Counted from the stretch's first letter, positions 49,884-59,107 are shown. The stretch: DNA of 64,000 nt from Desulfacinum infernum DSM 9756 (GCF_900129305.1 NZ_FQVB01000008.1:1-64000); one strand, 5' to 3'. Notes: a model not told the origin generated them from the sequence alone. Program-made: numbers and translations.

Positions 49884-52782
49884 TCCCAAGCATCTTCTCC
49901 AGGTTCCACGGGGTGGGAATCCGGAGCCGGTTTCCGGACCGGTCTTCGTAGACCAGGAAGCCCTTTTCCAGGGCGAATTGGAAGAGATCCCGCGTGAGGG
50001 CCACGTCTTCCGTGCAGTAGCGGATGAGCGGCTCCCAGGCGCCTTCCCGGAACCAGCGAACGGCCTGGAGGCCGTCGGCCGTCTTTTGGCGTTCCAGGGT
50101 CTTTTCCCCCAGATGGTCGAGGCTCAGGCGAAAGCCCAGCTGGGCGTGCACGGCTTCCAGGATGTCGAAGGTGGGAAGGCTGTTGAGAGGAAAAGGCGTG
50201 TAGGCCTGAAGCACCGCGTAATCGAATCGCTTGATGTTGAACCCCACCACCAGGTCGAGCTCCCGGAGCCGTCCGATGAGGTCCGGGATCTCGTCTTCCC
50301 GATACACGTGAAAGTCCTCGGTCCGGGAGTCGTAGAGAACGGCTACGGAAACCCGCATCAGGTGCTTGTTCTGCCAGCCCCCCACTTCCTGGGCCAGCCG
50401 CTGGGTTTCCAAATCCAGAAACCCGATGGCCGGTTTTCGGGGCTCCGGGGCCGGTTCGTCTTCCAGGGGAACCGCATCCCAGGGATCCTCCACCGTCAGG
50501 GAAGCGGCCTCTTCAAACAGGGGGCGGCGCCCCAGAAGATATTGCAGGACGAGGGAGCACGCGGTCTTGTCCAGCGGGGTGTTTCCGGCACCGCATTTGG
50601 GGGAATGGATGCACGCGGGGCATCCTTCTTCGCAGGAACACCCTTCCACCAGCTCCAGGGTCTTTTCCAGGAGCGGCTCCACGATCTGGTAGCCCCGGGC
50701 GGCCAGGCCGATGCCTCCCGGGTGGCCGTCGTAGATGAAGACGGCGCTCTTTTGGAGCTGCGGATGAAAGGGGATGGAGATGCCGCCGATGTCGTTCCGG
50801 TCGCACAGGGCGAACAGAGGAAACATGCTGATGGCGGCGTGCTCCATGGCGTGGATGCCGCCCATGAAATGAAGGCCCGCCCGGCGGATCTTGTCCGCGA
50901 CGGCTTCTTCGATTTCCACCCAGAAGCCCACGGTCTCAAAGACCTGCTCCGGCAGTTCCAGGGGAGTGAAATCCAGCACTTCCTGGGTGAAGAGTCGCTT
51001 CTTTTCATAGCCGGTGATCTGTTCCCGCACGCGGACCCGGCCCAACCGGGCCACGAAGTTGGCGCACGGCCTGGACGCCAGCACCTCCAGGATTTCCGTC
51101 TCCTTTTCGCTCTTCACCCACGTGAAGTAGTCGGCGTCCTTGGGAAGGGCGTGGACCACCCGCTTTTCCAGGTCCAGGGACCGGACCACGTAGGTTTGGC
51201 CCCTGTGGAAGTAGACGGCTCCCGGGTGGCATTCCTTGAGGGCCCGGATCCCCTCGTTGGTGCCGATGGGAATCCACGCCCCTTTCTTGGAAGGATGGGG
51301 CGCAAGGATGGTGTAGGAGGGGCCCACGCTGCGGATGTCCACGTTCCGGTGGGGCCGTGCGGACGGAGAAAACCAGCGGGTGCCGTCTTCGGACTGCAGG
51401 AGCCCTCCCCGGCGCGTGAGATCCTCCAGGGCGAGACGTCTCGCTTCCGTCCATCCGGCCGCTTCCTCCCGGGTCAGGGGGATTTCCGCCGCGGCGCAGG
51501 GCAGGTGCGCCTTCACGATGGCCTCGTTTTCCGGGTCCACCACCGCCGTCTCAAAACGGCTCTCCAGGAAGGCGTCCGGATGGTGGACGATGTACTGGTC
51601 CAGGGCGTCGGGCTGGGGAATGAGCACGATGGCGCTCTCCCGGCCGCTTCGGCCCACACGTCCCCCCCGCTGCCACGTGGTCATGACGGTTCCCGGATAG
51701 CCCACCAGGATGCACACGTCCAGGCCGCCGATGTCGATTCCCATCTCCAGGGCGCTGGTGGACACCACCCCGGCCATGCGGCCGTTCGCCAGAGCCTGCT
51801 CGATGTGGCGCCGCTCGCTGGGCAGGAACCCGGCCCGATAGGAGCTCACGCGGGGGGGCAGATCCGGGGCCGAGCGGCTGATGGCCATGTGGACCAGTTC
51901 CGTCATGCGCCGGGACTGGGTGAAGACGATGGTCTTGAGGCCTCCGCGAATCGCCAGGACGGCGATGCGCGCCGCCAGCCCCGAAAGGGACGACTCCGAT
52001 TCCATGAAGACGAAATGACGTTTGGACTGGGGCGCTCCGGCTTCGTTCACCACCTGAACCGGCCGTTCGATGAGGCGTTCGGCCAGTTCCGCCGGGTTGG
52101 CGATGGTGGCCGAAAGGAAGACGAACCGGGGCGCCGAACCGTAATGGCGGCAGATGCGCTGCAGGCGCCGGAGGACCTGGGCCACGTGGCTTCCGAAGAT
52201 CCCACGGTAGGTGTGCATCTCATCCACCACCACGTACCGCAGGGTGCTCCAGAAGGACTGCCACTTGTCGTGGTAGGCCAGCAGGGCGTAGTGGAGCATG
52301 TCCGGGTTGGTGACCAGCACGTGGGGCGGGTCCTTGCGGATCTTGGCCCGCTTGTAGGACGAGGTGTCCCCGTCGTAGACGTCCGCCGAAAAGGGTTTGG
52401 GACCGGGAATCGCCCGAAAGAACTGGTGGAGGGATTCCAGCTGGTCGCGGCTGAGCGCCTTGATGGGGAAAAGGTAAAGGGCGTGGCCGTCGGGATCTTC
52501 CAGGAGCGATTCCGCCACGGCCAGGTTGTAGATGAGAGACTTACCGCTGGCCGTGGGGGTGGCCACCACCACGTCCCGGCCGTCCCGGATTTTTTCCAGT
52601 GCCTGCGCCTGGTGGCTGTAGAGGCGGGACACGCCGAGCGACTTGAGCGCCTGGGTCAAGGCGCGCTGAAGCGGGCGTTGGAGCCGGCCGTAACGGGGGG
52701 GATGCGCGGGAATGACGGCGTGGTGGGCGACCCGGGCGGTCTTCCAGTCTCGAGTGAGAAGGGCGTGGAGGAATCGGTTCAT
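49879..52782 (-). CDS. DEAD/DEAH helicase fused to a DnaQ-like exonuclease (MrfA-MrfB type)
   Basis: A 967-residue protein. Helicase motifs in order: ATPTASGKS (74-82), DEMH (187-190), FLSATIANP, STSALEMGIDIGGLD and GYPGTVMTTWQRGGRVGRSGR. A DUF1998-like region follows, with a four-Cys cluster CSCEEGCPACIHSPKC. These match MrfA (YprA), a 3'-5' helicase of mitomycin-type damage repair. Residues about 786-950 are an RNase H-fold exonuclease with IGFLDLET (D790, E792), VVGFNIKRFD (D854) and RYCTEDVALT (D926, Y-x3-D), matching MrfB (YprB). In Bacillus the two are separate proteins. Here they are one chain. The stop codon lies in a heptamer tract. Confidence 0.88.
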   Translation of the reverse strand: MNRFLHALLTRDWKTARVAHHAVIPAHPPRYGRLQRPLQRALTQALKSLGVSRLYSHQAQALEKIRDGRDVVVATPTASGKSLIYNLAVAESLLEDPDGHALYLFPIKALSRDQLESLHQFFRAIPGPKPFSADVYDGDTSSYKRAKIRKDPPHVLVTNPDMLHYALLAYHDKWQSFWSTLRYVVVDEMHTYRGIFGSHVAQVLRRLQRICRHYGSAPRFVFLSATIANPAELAERLIERPVQVVNEAGAPQSKRHFVFMESESSLSGLAARIAVLAIRGGLKTIVFTQSRRMTELVHMAISRSAPDLPPRVSSYRAGFLPSERRHIEQALANGRMAGVVSTSALEMGIDIGGLDVCILVGYPGTVMTTWQRGGRVGRSGRESAIVLIPQPDALDQYIVHHPDAFLESRFETAVVDPENEAIVKAHLPCAAAEIPLTREEAAGWTEARRLALEDLTRRGGLLQSEDGTRWFSPSARPHRNVDIRSVGPSYTILAPHPSKKGAWIPIGTNEGIRALKECHPGAVYFHRGQTYVVRSLDLEKRVVHALPKDADYFTWVKSEKETEILEVLASRPCANFVARLGRVRVREQITGYEKKRLFTQEVLDFTPLELPEQVFETVGFWVEIEEAVADKIRRAGLHFMGGIHAMEHAAISMFPLFALCDRNDIGGISIPFHPQLQKSAVFIYDGHPGGIGLAARGYQIVEPLLEKTLELVEGCSCEEGCPACIHSPKCGAGNTPLDKTACSLVLQYLLGRRPLFEEAASLTVEDPWDAVPLEDEPAPEPRKPAIGFLDLETQRLAQEVGGWQNKHLMRVSVAVLYDSRTEDFHVYREDEIPDLIGRLRELDLVVGFNIKRFDYAVLQAYTPFPLNSLPTFDILEAVHAQLGFRLSLDHLGEKTLERQKTADGLQAVRWFREGAWEPLIRYCTEDVALTRDLFQFALEKGFLVYEDRSGNRLRIPTPWNLEKMLGK

Positions 52783-52955
52783 GGATGTCGAATCGGGGCT
52801 TTCCGAAGATTCCGGCTTCCCTTCGGCCGACGACGGGTCGCGGACGTTGACAGGGCCGAAGGGAGCCGGTTAGGTGTCTACAGTCAAAGGGTTTTCACGT
52901 TCTTCATATCTTCGGGCCGAGGCCTTTTCCGGCTTCGGACCGCAAGGAGGGTGCC

Positions 52956-53588
52956 ATGAACGTGCAGGAAGTGATCCCCAAGATTCACTGGCTCGGGCAT
53001 GATAGCTTTCGCATCGAGGGAAGTAAAGTTGTCTACTTCGATCCCTACGAAATCGCCGGAGCCGCTGCGCCGGCGGACATCATCTGCATCAGCCACGAGC
53101 ATTTCGACCACTGTTCGCCCCCGGACGTGGACAAGATCCGCAAGGCGGACACGGTGATCGTGACCGACGGCGCCTCGGCCAAGAAGCTTTCCGGGGACGT
53201 CCGGGTGGTACGGCCGGGCGATCGGCTGAACGTAAACGGCGTGGAAATCCAGGTGCTTCCCGCCTACAACACCCACAAGAAATTCCATCCCAAGGAAGCG
53301 GGCATGCTGGCCTTCGTGGTGACGCTGGACGGAGTGCGCTACTACCATGCGGGCGATACCGACTTCATCCCCGAAATGGAGGGCCTGGGCGTGGACGTGG
53401 CCTTCCTGCCCGTGTCGGGAAAGTACGTGATGGATGCCGACGAGGCCGTCCAGGCCGCCAGAGCCATCCGCCCCAAGGTGGCCGTCCCCATGCACTACGG
53501 CGCCATCGTGGGGTCCCGGGAGGACGCTGAACGATTCCGCAAGGCCCTGGAAGGTGAAGTGGAGGTGGTGATTCTGGAGAAGGAGTAA
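52956..53588 (+). CDS. Metallo-beta-lactamase fold hydrolase (UlaG/UPF0173-like)
   Basis: A 210-residue protein. ICISHEHFDHCSPPDV is the H-x-H-x-D-H zinc motif. YYHAGDTDFIPEME and VPMHYGAIVG supply the remaining metal ligands. The closest type is the MBL-fold group with UlaG and UPF0173 proteins, which lacks a defined substrate. AAGGAGG lies 6 bp before ATG 52956. It is divergent from the helicase gene. The stop TAA (53586-53588) is the first three bases of a heptamer tract. Confidence 0.87.
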   Translation: MNVQEVIPKIHWLGHDSFRIEGSKVVYFDPYEIAGAAAPADIICISHEHFDHCSPPDVDKIRKADTVIVTDGASAKKLSGDVRVVRPGDRLNVNGVEIQVLPAYNTHKKFHPKEAGMLAFVVTLDGVRYYHAGDTDFIPEMEGLGVDVAFLPVSGKYVMDADEAVQAARAIRPKVAVPMHYGAIVGSREDAERFRKALEGEVEVVILEKE

Positions 53589-53634
53589 GGGACAAGGGGA
53601 AAGGTGAAAGGCACAAGGTAAAAGGAGAAACCTG
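53586..53634 (+). repeat. Heptamer tract at the MBL hydrolase stop (7 units)
   Basis: taaggga, caagggg, aaaggtg, aaaggca, caaggta, aaaggag, aaacctg, in perfect 7-bp register. Confidence 0.95.
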
Positions 53635-53663
53635 AATTGGAAGATTCTTTCTCAATGGACAGG

Positions 53664-53746
53664 TCGTGAAGGGCGGGCGTAAAGCCCGCCCCGACAAAAA
53701 CGCACGGATCCCTTGGGTGGGGGCGGGGTTTATCCCCGCCCGCTAA
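53664..53746. repeat. Two GGGCGGGN-type palindromes
   Basis: GGGCGGGCGTAAAGCCCGCC at 53671-53690 and GGGGCGGGGTTTATCCCCGC starting near 53720. They are similar in arms to 58354-58380 and 61583-61611. Confidence 0.75.
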
Positions 53747-53794
53747 TCACGCGGAGGGACACCCGAAGAAAAAATCGCTCAGCTAATATGAAAG

Positions 53795-53826
53795 AGAACC
53801 GCGAATGAACGCGAATAGACGCAAAT
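53795..53826 (+). repeat. GAATGAACGCGAATAGACGC dispersed repeat
   Basis: gaaccgcgaatgaacgcgaa then tagacgcaaat. Related copies at 56902-56927 and 61502-61533. Confidence 0.75.
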
Positions 53827-54065
53827 CTTCTTAGTTGTAGAAACTGCGAAGGCTGCAATGAGGATGCCCGGCAATGCAAGGGGCGCGCAGCGACTCATAG
53901 AGAATGGCATATCGCGGCGTTCCGACAAATGCCCTTGCTCCGGCCCGCTCTTTCATCCATGCGGGGCGGCGCGAGGGGAGCCATGACTGTTAGGGGAAAG
54001 GCAGGGGGGCGGCGGACTGAGTCGCTTCCAGGAGCATACTTAGGGCCGTGAAAGGGGCGAGCCTC

Positions 54066-54998
54066 ATGGAACCGCTTTACCTGGATGCGTACCGATCCGG
54101 GCGGCTGCAGAAAAGGATCGAAAGGGCGCTGGGGTGGCTCAAAAAATGCGCCCTGTGCCCCCGGCTCTGCTGTGTAGATCGCCTGAAGGACGAACGGGGA
54201 GTGTGCCGCACAGGCCGTTACGCCGTTCTGGCCAGCTACGGGCCCCACTTCGGAGAGGAGGACCCGCTGGTGGGCCGCAGCGGCTCGGGAACGATCTTTT
54301 TCGCCCACTGCAACCTGCTGTGCCTCTTTTGCCAGAATTTCGACATCAGTCACCAGGGCCACGGCGTTCCGGTGCGCCCGGAGCACCTGGCCGCCGTCAT
54401 GGTGGAATTGCAGCAGCGGGGGTGCCACAACATCAACTTCGTCACGCCCACCCACGTGGTGCCCCAGATCCTGGAAGCCTTGCCGGCGGCCGTAGAAAGA
54501 GGGCTTCGCGTGCCCCTGGTCTACAACTGCGGAGGCTATGAACGGGTGCCCACCCTTCGACTCCTGGAAGGCATCGTGGATATCTACATGCCCGACTTCA
54601 AATTCTGGGATCCGTCGGTGGCCAAGGAACTTTGCGATGCGGAGGATTATCCCGAAAGGGCCCGGGAGGCCCTGTTGGAGATGCACCGTCAGGTGGGGGA
54701 TCTCAAGCTGGATCCTTCGGGCATCGCCCGGCGGGGTCTGCTGGTACGCCACCTGGTCATGCCGGAAGGCCTGGCGGGTACGGATGCCATTTGTCGCTTT
54801 ATTTCCGAAAGGATTTCGCCGAATACCTATGTGAACATCATGAACCAGTACCGGCCGTGCGGCCGGGCGCGGGAAGTGCCCGCCTTGCGGCGGTCCATCA
54901 CGGCCCGCGAATACGAGGAAGCTCTGGAGAGCGCCCGGCGGGCGAGCCTGCGCCGACTGGACCGGAGACGGCCGCGGTTCCTGCTCTGGCCCAACTGA
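54066..54998 (+). CDS. PflX-like radical SAM protein
   Basis: A 310-residue protein. The radical SAM cluster motif is CNLLCLFCQNF (C-x3-C-x2-C). A second Cys group near the N-terminus, CALCPRLCCVDR with GVCRTG, is typical of the PflX (COG1313) group. HNINFVTPTHVVPQILEAL and VYNCGGYE are conserved core segments, and DIYMPDFKFWD follows. These proteins resemble pyruvate formate-lyase activating enzyme but their substrates are unknown. ATG 54066 is chosen (GGGGCGAG upstream), and GTG 54048 is possible. A heptamer/octamer tract starts 5 bp after the stop. Confidence 0.88.
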   Translation: MEPLYLDAYRSGRLQKRIERALGWLKKCALCPRLCCVDRLKDERGVCRTGRYAVLASYGPHFGEEDPLVGRSGSGTIFFAHCNLLCLFCQNFDISHQGHGVPVRPEHLAAVMVELQQRGCHNINFVTPTHVVPQILEALPAAVERGLRVPLVYNCGGYERVPTLRLLEGIVDIYMPDFKFWDPSVAKELCDAEDYPERAREALLEMHRQVGDLKLDPSGIARRGLLVRHLVMPEGLAGTDAICRFISERISPNTYVNIMNQYRPCGRAREVPALRRSITAREYEEALESARRASLRRLDRRRPRFLLWPN

Positions 54999-55002
54999 CT
55001 GG

Positions 55003-55089
55003 AAGGATTAAAGGATTAGAGGATTGAAGGATTAAAGGGGGAAGGTGGAGGGGTACGGGGTATGGGATAATGGGGTAAGGGGCAGGTGG
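55003..55089 (+). repeat. Octamer then heptamer tract (4 + 7 units)
   Basis: Four octamers aaggatta/gaggattg (55003-55034), a short junction, then seven heptamers such as gaggggt, acggggt, atgggat, taagggg (55041-55089). Confidence 0.93.
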
Positions 55090-55107
55090 TGAGAATGATC
55101 GCGTTCC

Positions 55108-55163
55108 CCTTACTCCTTACTCCTTACTCCTTACTCCTCGCTCCCGACGCCTCACGGATTACG
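55108..55163 (+). repeat. Heptamer tract forming the leader of the phosphatase gene (8 units)
   Basis: Four ccttact, then cctcgct, cccgacg, cctcacg and gattacg. The phosphatase ATG follows 2 bp later. The strand sense is opposite to the tract just upstream. Confidence 0.93.
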
Positions 55164-55165
55164 GA

Positions 55166-55792
55166 ATGAAAATTTACGCCATCGGAGACATCCACGGCAT
55201 GCACTTCAAGCTGGAACGCCTCCTGGACCGGATTCCCTTCCGGCCGGATGAGGACCTGCTCGTCTTCCTGGGGGATTACGTGGATCGGGGGCCGGATTCC
55301 CGGGCGGTGGTGGACCGGGTCCTGAACCTGATGGATCAGGGAATCAAGGTGGTGTGCCTTCGCGGAAACCACGAACTCATGATGGCCGAATACCTGGAAG
55401 GCCGGGACGTGAACTTCTTTCTGCTCAACGGCGGCGCCACCACCGTCCACAGCTACAAGGTGGGAAACAACGGGCGGTGCCGGGTGCCCGACCGGCACGT
55501 GGAATTTCTTCGAATACTCAAGAGATTTCACGAAACGGACGACTATCTTTTTGTCCATGCCGGCTTTCGCCCGGGGGTTCCACTGGAGGATCAGCTGGAT
55601 GAGGACATCTACTGGATCCGAAACGATTTCATCCTTTCGGACCATGATTTCGGCAGGAAGGTGGTCTTCGGGCACACGCCCTTCCGGGAGCCCTACGTGG
55701 ACGCAAGAAAGATCGGGATCGACACGGGGGCGGTCTACGGCAACAAACTGACCTGCGTCTGTCTGCCCGACGAGGTATTCTACAGCGTCTGA
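55166..55792 (+). CDS. Metallophosphoesterase (serine/threonine phosphatase-like)
   Basis: A 208-residue PPP-type phosphatase. YAIGDIHGMHFKLERLL, FLGDYVDRGPDS and LRGNHELMMAEY are the three metal-binding motifs (GDxHG, GDxxDRG, GNHE). VHAGFRPG and VFGHTPF supply the remaining histidines. It is close in layout to bacterial PrpA/PrpB-type protein phosphatases. The ATG follows 2 bp after a heptamer tract, so its ribosome binding site (GGATTACGGA) is itself repeat-derived. pilT follows after 19 bp. Confidence 0.9.
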   Translation: MKIYAIGDIHGMHFKLERLLDRIPFRPDEDLLVFLGDYVDRGPDSRAVVDRVLNLMDQGIKVVCLRGNHELMMAEYLEGRDVNFFLLNGGATTVHSYKVGNNGRCRVPDRHVEFLRILKRFHETDDYLFVHAGFRPGVPLEDQLDEDIYWIRNDFILSDHDFGRKVVFGHTPFREPYVDARKIGIDTGAVYGNKLTCVCLPDEVFYSV

Positions 55793-55811
55793 TCTTCAGG
55801 GAGGAGTTCCG

Positions 55812-56894
55812 ATGGCGAAAATCGACGCCTTCTTCAAACTCATGCACGACCAGAAGGCATCCGACTTGCACCTCATCTCCGGTCAGCAGCCGGTGCTTCG
55901 CATCCGGGGCGACTTGGAACGGGTCAAGTACAAGGTCCTGGACGACGACGAGCTGCGTTCCATGCTCTACGAGATCACGCCCGAGGACAAGATCAAGACC
56001 TTCGAAGAGACGGGGGACCTGGACTTTTCCTACGAAATTCCGGGCCTGGGCCGGTACCGCGCCAATTTTTTCATGCAGAAAAACGGCATCGGGGCGGTCT
56101 TCCGCGAAATTCCCGACGAGATCCTGTCCGTGCAGCAGCTGGGACTGCCCCCCGTGATCGCCAAGCTGGCCATGCTCCCCCGGGGGCTGGTCCTGGTGAC
56201 GGGCCCCACCGGAAGTGGTAAGTCCACCACGCTGGCGGCCATCATCGACGAGGCCAACCGAAAGCGCAAAGACCACATCCTCACCATCGAAGACCCCATC
56301 GAATTCGTGCACAAGAGCAAGAACTGCGTGGTGAACCACCGGGAAGTGGGCACCCATACCAAGACCTTCTCCAGCGCGCTCCGGGCCGCCCTCCGTGAAG
56401 ACCCGGACATCATCCTGGTCGGTGAAATGCGCGACCTGGAAACCATCCGGCTGGCCATCGAAGCGGCCGCCACGGGCCACCTGGTCTTTTCCACCCTCCA
56501 TACCACCAGCGCGGCCAAGACCGTGGACCGTATCATCGAAGTCTTTCCCACGGGGGAACAGGCCCAGATCCGCTCCACCCTGGCCGACGGGCTCCGGGCC
56601 GTGGTGTCCCAGGCCCTGTTCAAACGCGTGGACGTGAAGGGGCGGGTGGCCGTCCTGGAGATCCTCATCGCCACCCATGCCGTGCGGGCCCTCATCCGGG
56701 AAGGAAAGACCCACCAGATCCCTTCGGCCATCCAGACGGGAAAGAAGTACGGCATGCAGACCCTGGACGACGGGATCATGGAACATCTGCGCGCCGGCCG
56801 CATCAGTCGCAGCGAGGCCTACATGAAGTGCGTGGACAAGGAGAAATTCAAGCCGTTCCTCACCGAACCTCCGGTGGATTTTACAGACGTGTAG
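55812..56894 (+). CDS. pilT: Type IV pilus retraction ATPase PilT
   Basis: A 360-residue hexameric ATPase. The N-terminal PAS-like domain has KASDLHLISGQQPVLRIRGD. Walker A is VTGPTGSGKSTT, the Asp box is ILTIEDPIEFVH, Walker B is ILVGEMRDLETI and the His box is TGHLVFSTLHTTSA. The PilT-specific AVRALIREGKTHQI (AIRNLIRE motif) near the C-terminus marks it as a retraction ATPase. It should depolymerise pilin for twitching motility and DNA uptake, which fits ComEC in the same window. GGAGG precedes the ATG. Confidence 0.95.
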   Translation: MAKIDAFFKLMHDQKASDLHLISGQQPVLRIRGDLERVKYKVLDDDELRSMLYEITPEDKIKTFEETGDLDFSYEIPGLGRYRANFFMQKNGIGAVFREIPDEILSVQQLGLPPVIAKLAMLPRGLVLVTGPTGSGKSTTLAAIIDEANRKRKDHILTIEDPIEFVHKSKNCVVNHREVGTHTKTFSSALRAALREDPDIILVGEMRDLETIRLAIEAAATGHLVFSTLHTTSAAKTVDRIIEVFPTGEQAQIRSTLADGLRAVVSQALFKRVDVKGRVAVLEILIATHAVRALIREGKTHQIPSAIQTGKKYGMQTLDDGIMEHLRAGRISRSEAYMKCVDKEKFKPFLTEPPVDFTDV

Positions 56895-56901
56895 GCCCCC
56901 G

Positions 56902-56927
56902 GCAAATGAACGCAAATAGACGCCGAT
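56902..56927 (+). repeat. GAATGAACGCGAATAGACGC dispersed repeat
   Basis: gcaaatgaacgcaaatagac then gccgat, in the gap after pilT. See 53795. Confidence 0.65.
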
Positions 56928-57092
56928 AGAAATAACGGGTGTGGGAGCGGCCAAAGCCGCCCGGCGGATGGCCGGCCATTCAGTGGCGGGGTGGACCCCG
57001 CGCCCAGGTAGAAACTAAGCGGTTGTTTCAGCGGGAAAAAACATTCCCGGACGTCCTTCCGGAGGGGTTCCCAAAGGGAAAACGAGGGTTCC

Positions 57093-58262
57093 ATGAAAAG
57101 AAAGGATCTGAACACCATCCTGCATCGGCTTCTGGACGAGCACCCAAACCTCTCGGACATCAATTTCACGGTGGGAAAGCCCGTCCAGGCGGAAGTGGAC
57201 GGGGTGCTTCGGCCGTCGTGCGCCGAGCTGGCCCTGGGAACACTGACTCCGTTCCACACCGAACACATCGCCTTGGCGCTCATTGGTCCCGACAAGCGCC
57301 TCATCCGCGATCTTCTGGATACCGGTTCCTGCGACCTGTCCTATGCCCTGGACGGGCGCGCGCGGTTTCGCGTGAATGTCTTCAGCCAGCGCGGGCATTA
57401 TTCGGTGGTCATGCGTATGCTCCCGTCCCGGGTGCCCACCATCGAGGAACTGGATTTGCCGCCCGTGTTCAAGCAGATTGCGGAGGAAAAGAACGGCATC
57501 GTCTTCGTCACGGGTGCCACGGGAAGCGGTAAATCCACCAGCCTGGCCGCCATGCTCAACGAGATCAACCGCACCAAGCCCGTCCACGTGGTTACGTTGG
57601 AGGATCCCGTGGAGTTCGTCCATCCGCAGCTTAAGGCCACCTTCAACCAGCGGGAACTGGGCCAGGACTTCGACACCTACGCCAGCGGGCTGCGGGCGGC
57701 CCTGCGGCAGGCCCCCAAGGTGATCCTGGTGGGGGAAATGCGCGACCGGGAGACGGTAGAGATCGGTTTGAGCGCAGCGGAAACGGGCCATTTGGTGCTC
57801 ACCACCCTGCACACCATCGATGCGTCTCACACCATCAACCGCATCGTGGGCATGTTCGAACTGGAAGAAGAGCGCCTCATTCGCATCCGATTGGCCGACG
57901 CCATGCGCTGGGCGGTGAGCCAGCGGCTGCTGCCCAAGGTGGGGGGCGGACGGGTGGCAGCCTTCGAAATCATGGGAAACAACCTGCGGGTGCGGGAAGC
58001 GGTGCTGCACGGGGAGAGCGAGGGCAAGACCTTTTACGAAATGATGCAGCAGGCCCGCCCGTTCGGATGGACCACCTTCGACGACTCCATCCTGGATCTC
58101 TACGAGCGGGGGTTCGTCACCGAAGAGACGGCCCTGGGCTATGCCTCCAACAAGGCGGTGGTCAAACGGGGTATCGATCGTATAAAGTCCCAACGTGGGG
58201 AAAAGACGACGGATATCGAGGGACTCCGGATCGACCAGGAGTATTCGCGCAAGATCAGTTGA
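57093..58262 (+). CDS. Second PilT/PilU-like secretion ATPase
   Basis: A 389-residue protein of the same superfamily. Walker A is VTGATGSGKSTS, the Asp box is VVTLEDPVEFVH, Walker B is ILVGEMRDRETV and the His box is TGHLVLTTLHTIDA. It lacks an AIRNLIRE-like motif (the equivalent region is LRVREAVLHGESEGKTF), so it is not a plain PilT duplicate. It may be a PilU-type accessory retraction ATPase. It lies 198 bp downstream of pilT on the same strand, with a dispersed repeat in the gap. Confidence 0.88.
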   Translation: MKRKDLNTILHRLLDEHPNLSDINFTVGKPVQAEVDGVLRPSCAELALGTLTPFHTEHIALALIGPDKRLIRDLLDTGSCDLSYALDGRARFRVNVFSQRGHYSVVMRMLPSRVPTIEELDLPPVFKQIAEEKNGIVFVTGATGSGKSTSLAAMLNEINRTKPVHVVTLEDPVEFVHPQLKATFNQRELGQDFDTYASGLRAALRQAPKVILVGEMRDRETVEIGLSAAETGHLVLTTLHTIDASHTINRIVGMFELEEERLIRIRLADAMRWAVSQRLLPKVGGGRVAAFEIMGNNLRVREAVLHGESEGKTFYEMMQQARPFGWTTFDDSILDLYERGFVTEETALGYASNKAVVKRGIDRIKSQRGEKTTDIEGLRIDQEYSRKIS

Positions 58263-58353
58263 TTCGAACCCACCTGGGGCGATTCTCCGTGATCGTGCGG
58301 TTCGGAAGGGAGCGCGTAGGCCGGCCCCCCACAGGAACGCATCGACCCTCGGG

Positions 58354-58380
58354 GTAGGGGCGGGGTTCATCCCCGCCCGC
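58354..58380. repeat. GTAGGGGCGGGG palindrome
   Basis: gtaggggcggggttcatccc then cgcccgc, between the second ATPase and thiE. Confidence 0.8.
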
Positions 58381-58447
58381 GGATCCCAAGGTGATAAAGA
58401 ACGCGATAAGAGGAGAGCTCGATTTGAGTCCCACTGGCGAGGACGGC

Positions 58448-59107
58448 ATGACCCGAAGAGTGGAAGCGGTGGACTGGTCCGTCTACCTGGTGACCGATTC
58501 GCGCTGTGGCGAAGGACGGCCGCTCCTCCAGGTGGTGGAGGCGGCGTTGCGCGGCGGGATCGGCGTGGTGCAGTATCGCGAGAAACAGGCCGCAACCCGG
58601 ACCATGGTCCGGGAGGCGGAGGCTCTGAGGGAGCTCTGCGAGGCCTACGGGGCCTCTTTTTTTGTGAACGACCGCATCGACGTGGCTTTGGCGGTGGACG
58701 CTCACGGCGTCCACCTGGGCCAGGACGATATGCCGGTTCCCATGGCGCGGCGGCTGCTGGGCCCGGAACGGATCATCGGCGTGACCGTCCACAACGCCGA
58801 AGAGATCCGAAGGGCGCAGGCCCAAGGCGCGGACGTGCTATCCATCGCGCCCGTCTTCGCCACGTCCACCAAGCCGGACCACCAGACCCCCTTGGGCATC
58901 CAAGGGCTGAGGAAGCTGGCGGGCTTGTGCGAACGGCCCGTGGTGGCCATCGCCGGCATCACACTGGAAAACGCGGCCGATGTGATCCGGGCGGGTGTGG
59001 ACGGCGTGTGTGTGGTGTCCGCCGTCATGGCGGCTCCCGACCCGGAAACCGCCGCGCGGGAGCTGCGAAGGCGCGTGGAGGAGGCGAGGGCGGCGCGTAT
59101 GGGGTGA
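58448..59107 (+). CDS. thiE: Thiamine phosphate synthase
   Basis: A 219-residue TIM-barrel enzyme that couples HMP-pyrophosphate to thiazole phosphate. VVQYREKQAATRTMVREAEAL binds pyrophosphate. FFVNDRIDVALAVDAHGVHLGQDDMP, IGVTVHN, LSIAPVFATSTKPDH and VVAIAGIT are the family motifs. ATG 58448 has GAGG 6 bp upstream, and an in-frame start at 58391 would add 19 residues. The thiL start overlaps the stop. No TPP riboswitch was found upstream. Confidence 0.93.
   Translation: MTRRVEAVDWSVYLVTDSRCGEGRPLLQVVEAALRGGIGVVQYREKQAATRTMVREAEALRELCEAYGASFFVNDRIDVALAVDAHGVHLGQDDMPVPMARRLLGPERIIGVTVHNAEEIRRAQAQGADVLSIAPVFATSTKPDHQTPLGIQGLRKLAGLCERPVVAIAGITLENAADVIRAGVDGVCVVSAVMAAPDPETAARELRRRVEEARAARMG

Larger units (their letters stand above)
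53635..54065. other. Repeat-rich gap without a gene
   Basis: Holds two GGGCGGG/CCCGCCC palindromes (53664-53746) and a GAATGAACGCGAAT repeat (53795-53826). From about 53830 to 54065 I see no frame or motif beyond the Shine-Dalgarno of the next gene. Confidence 0.5.

Noticed and set aside
49597-52959. A 1120-residue open frame on the + strand
   Set aside because: It lies antisense to the helicase-exonuclease gene, whose motifs are intact over its full length. In GC-rich DNA such long antisense frames are common, and its translation shows no family motif.
58263-58447. Possible TPP riboswitch before thiE
   Set aside because: The conserved CTGAGA and ACCTGATCTGGATAATGCC-type segments are absent. 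The structured element there is a GTAGGGGCGGGG palindrome.
58195-59103. Open frame upstream of thiL (664 residues in total)
   Set aside because: The extra part is a shadow of thiE and the preceding spacer. ThiL homology begins after 59104.
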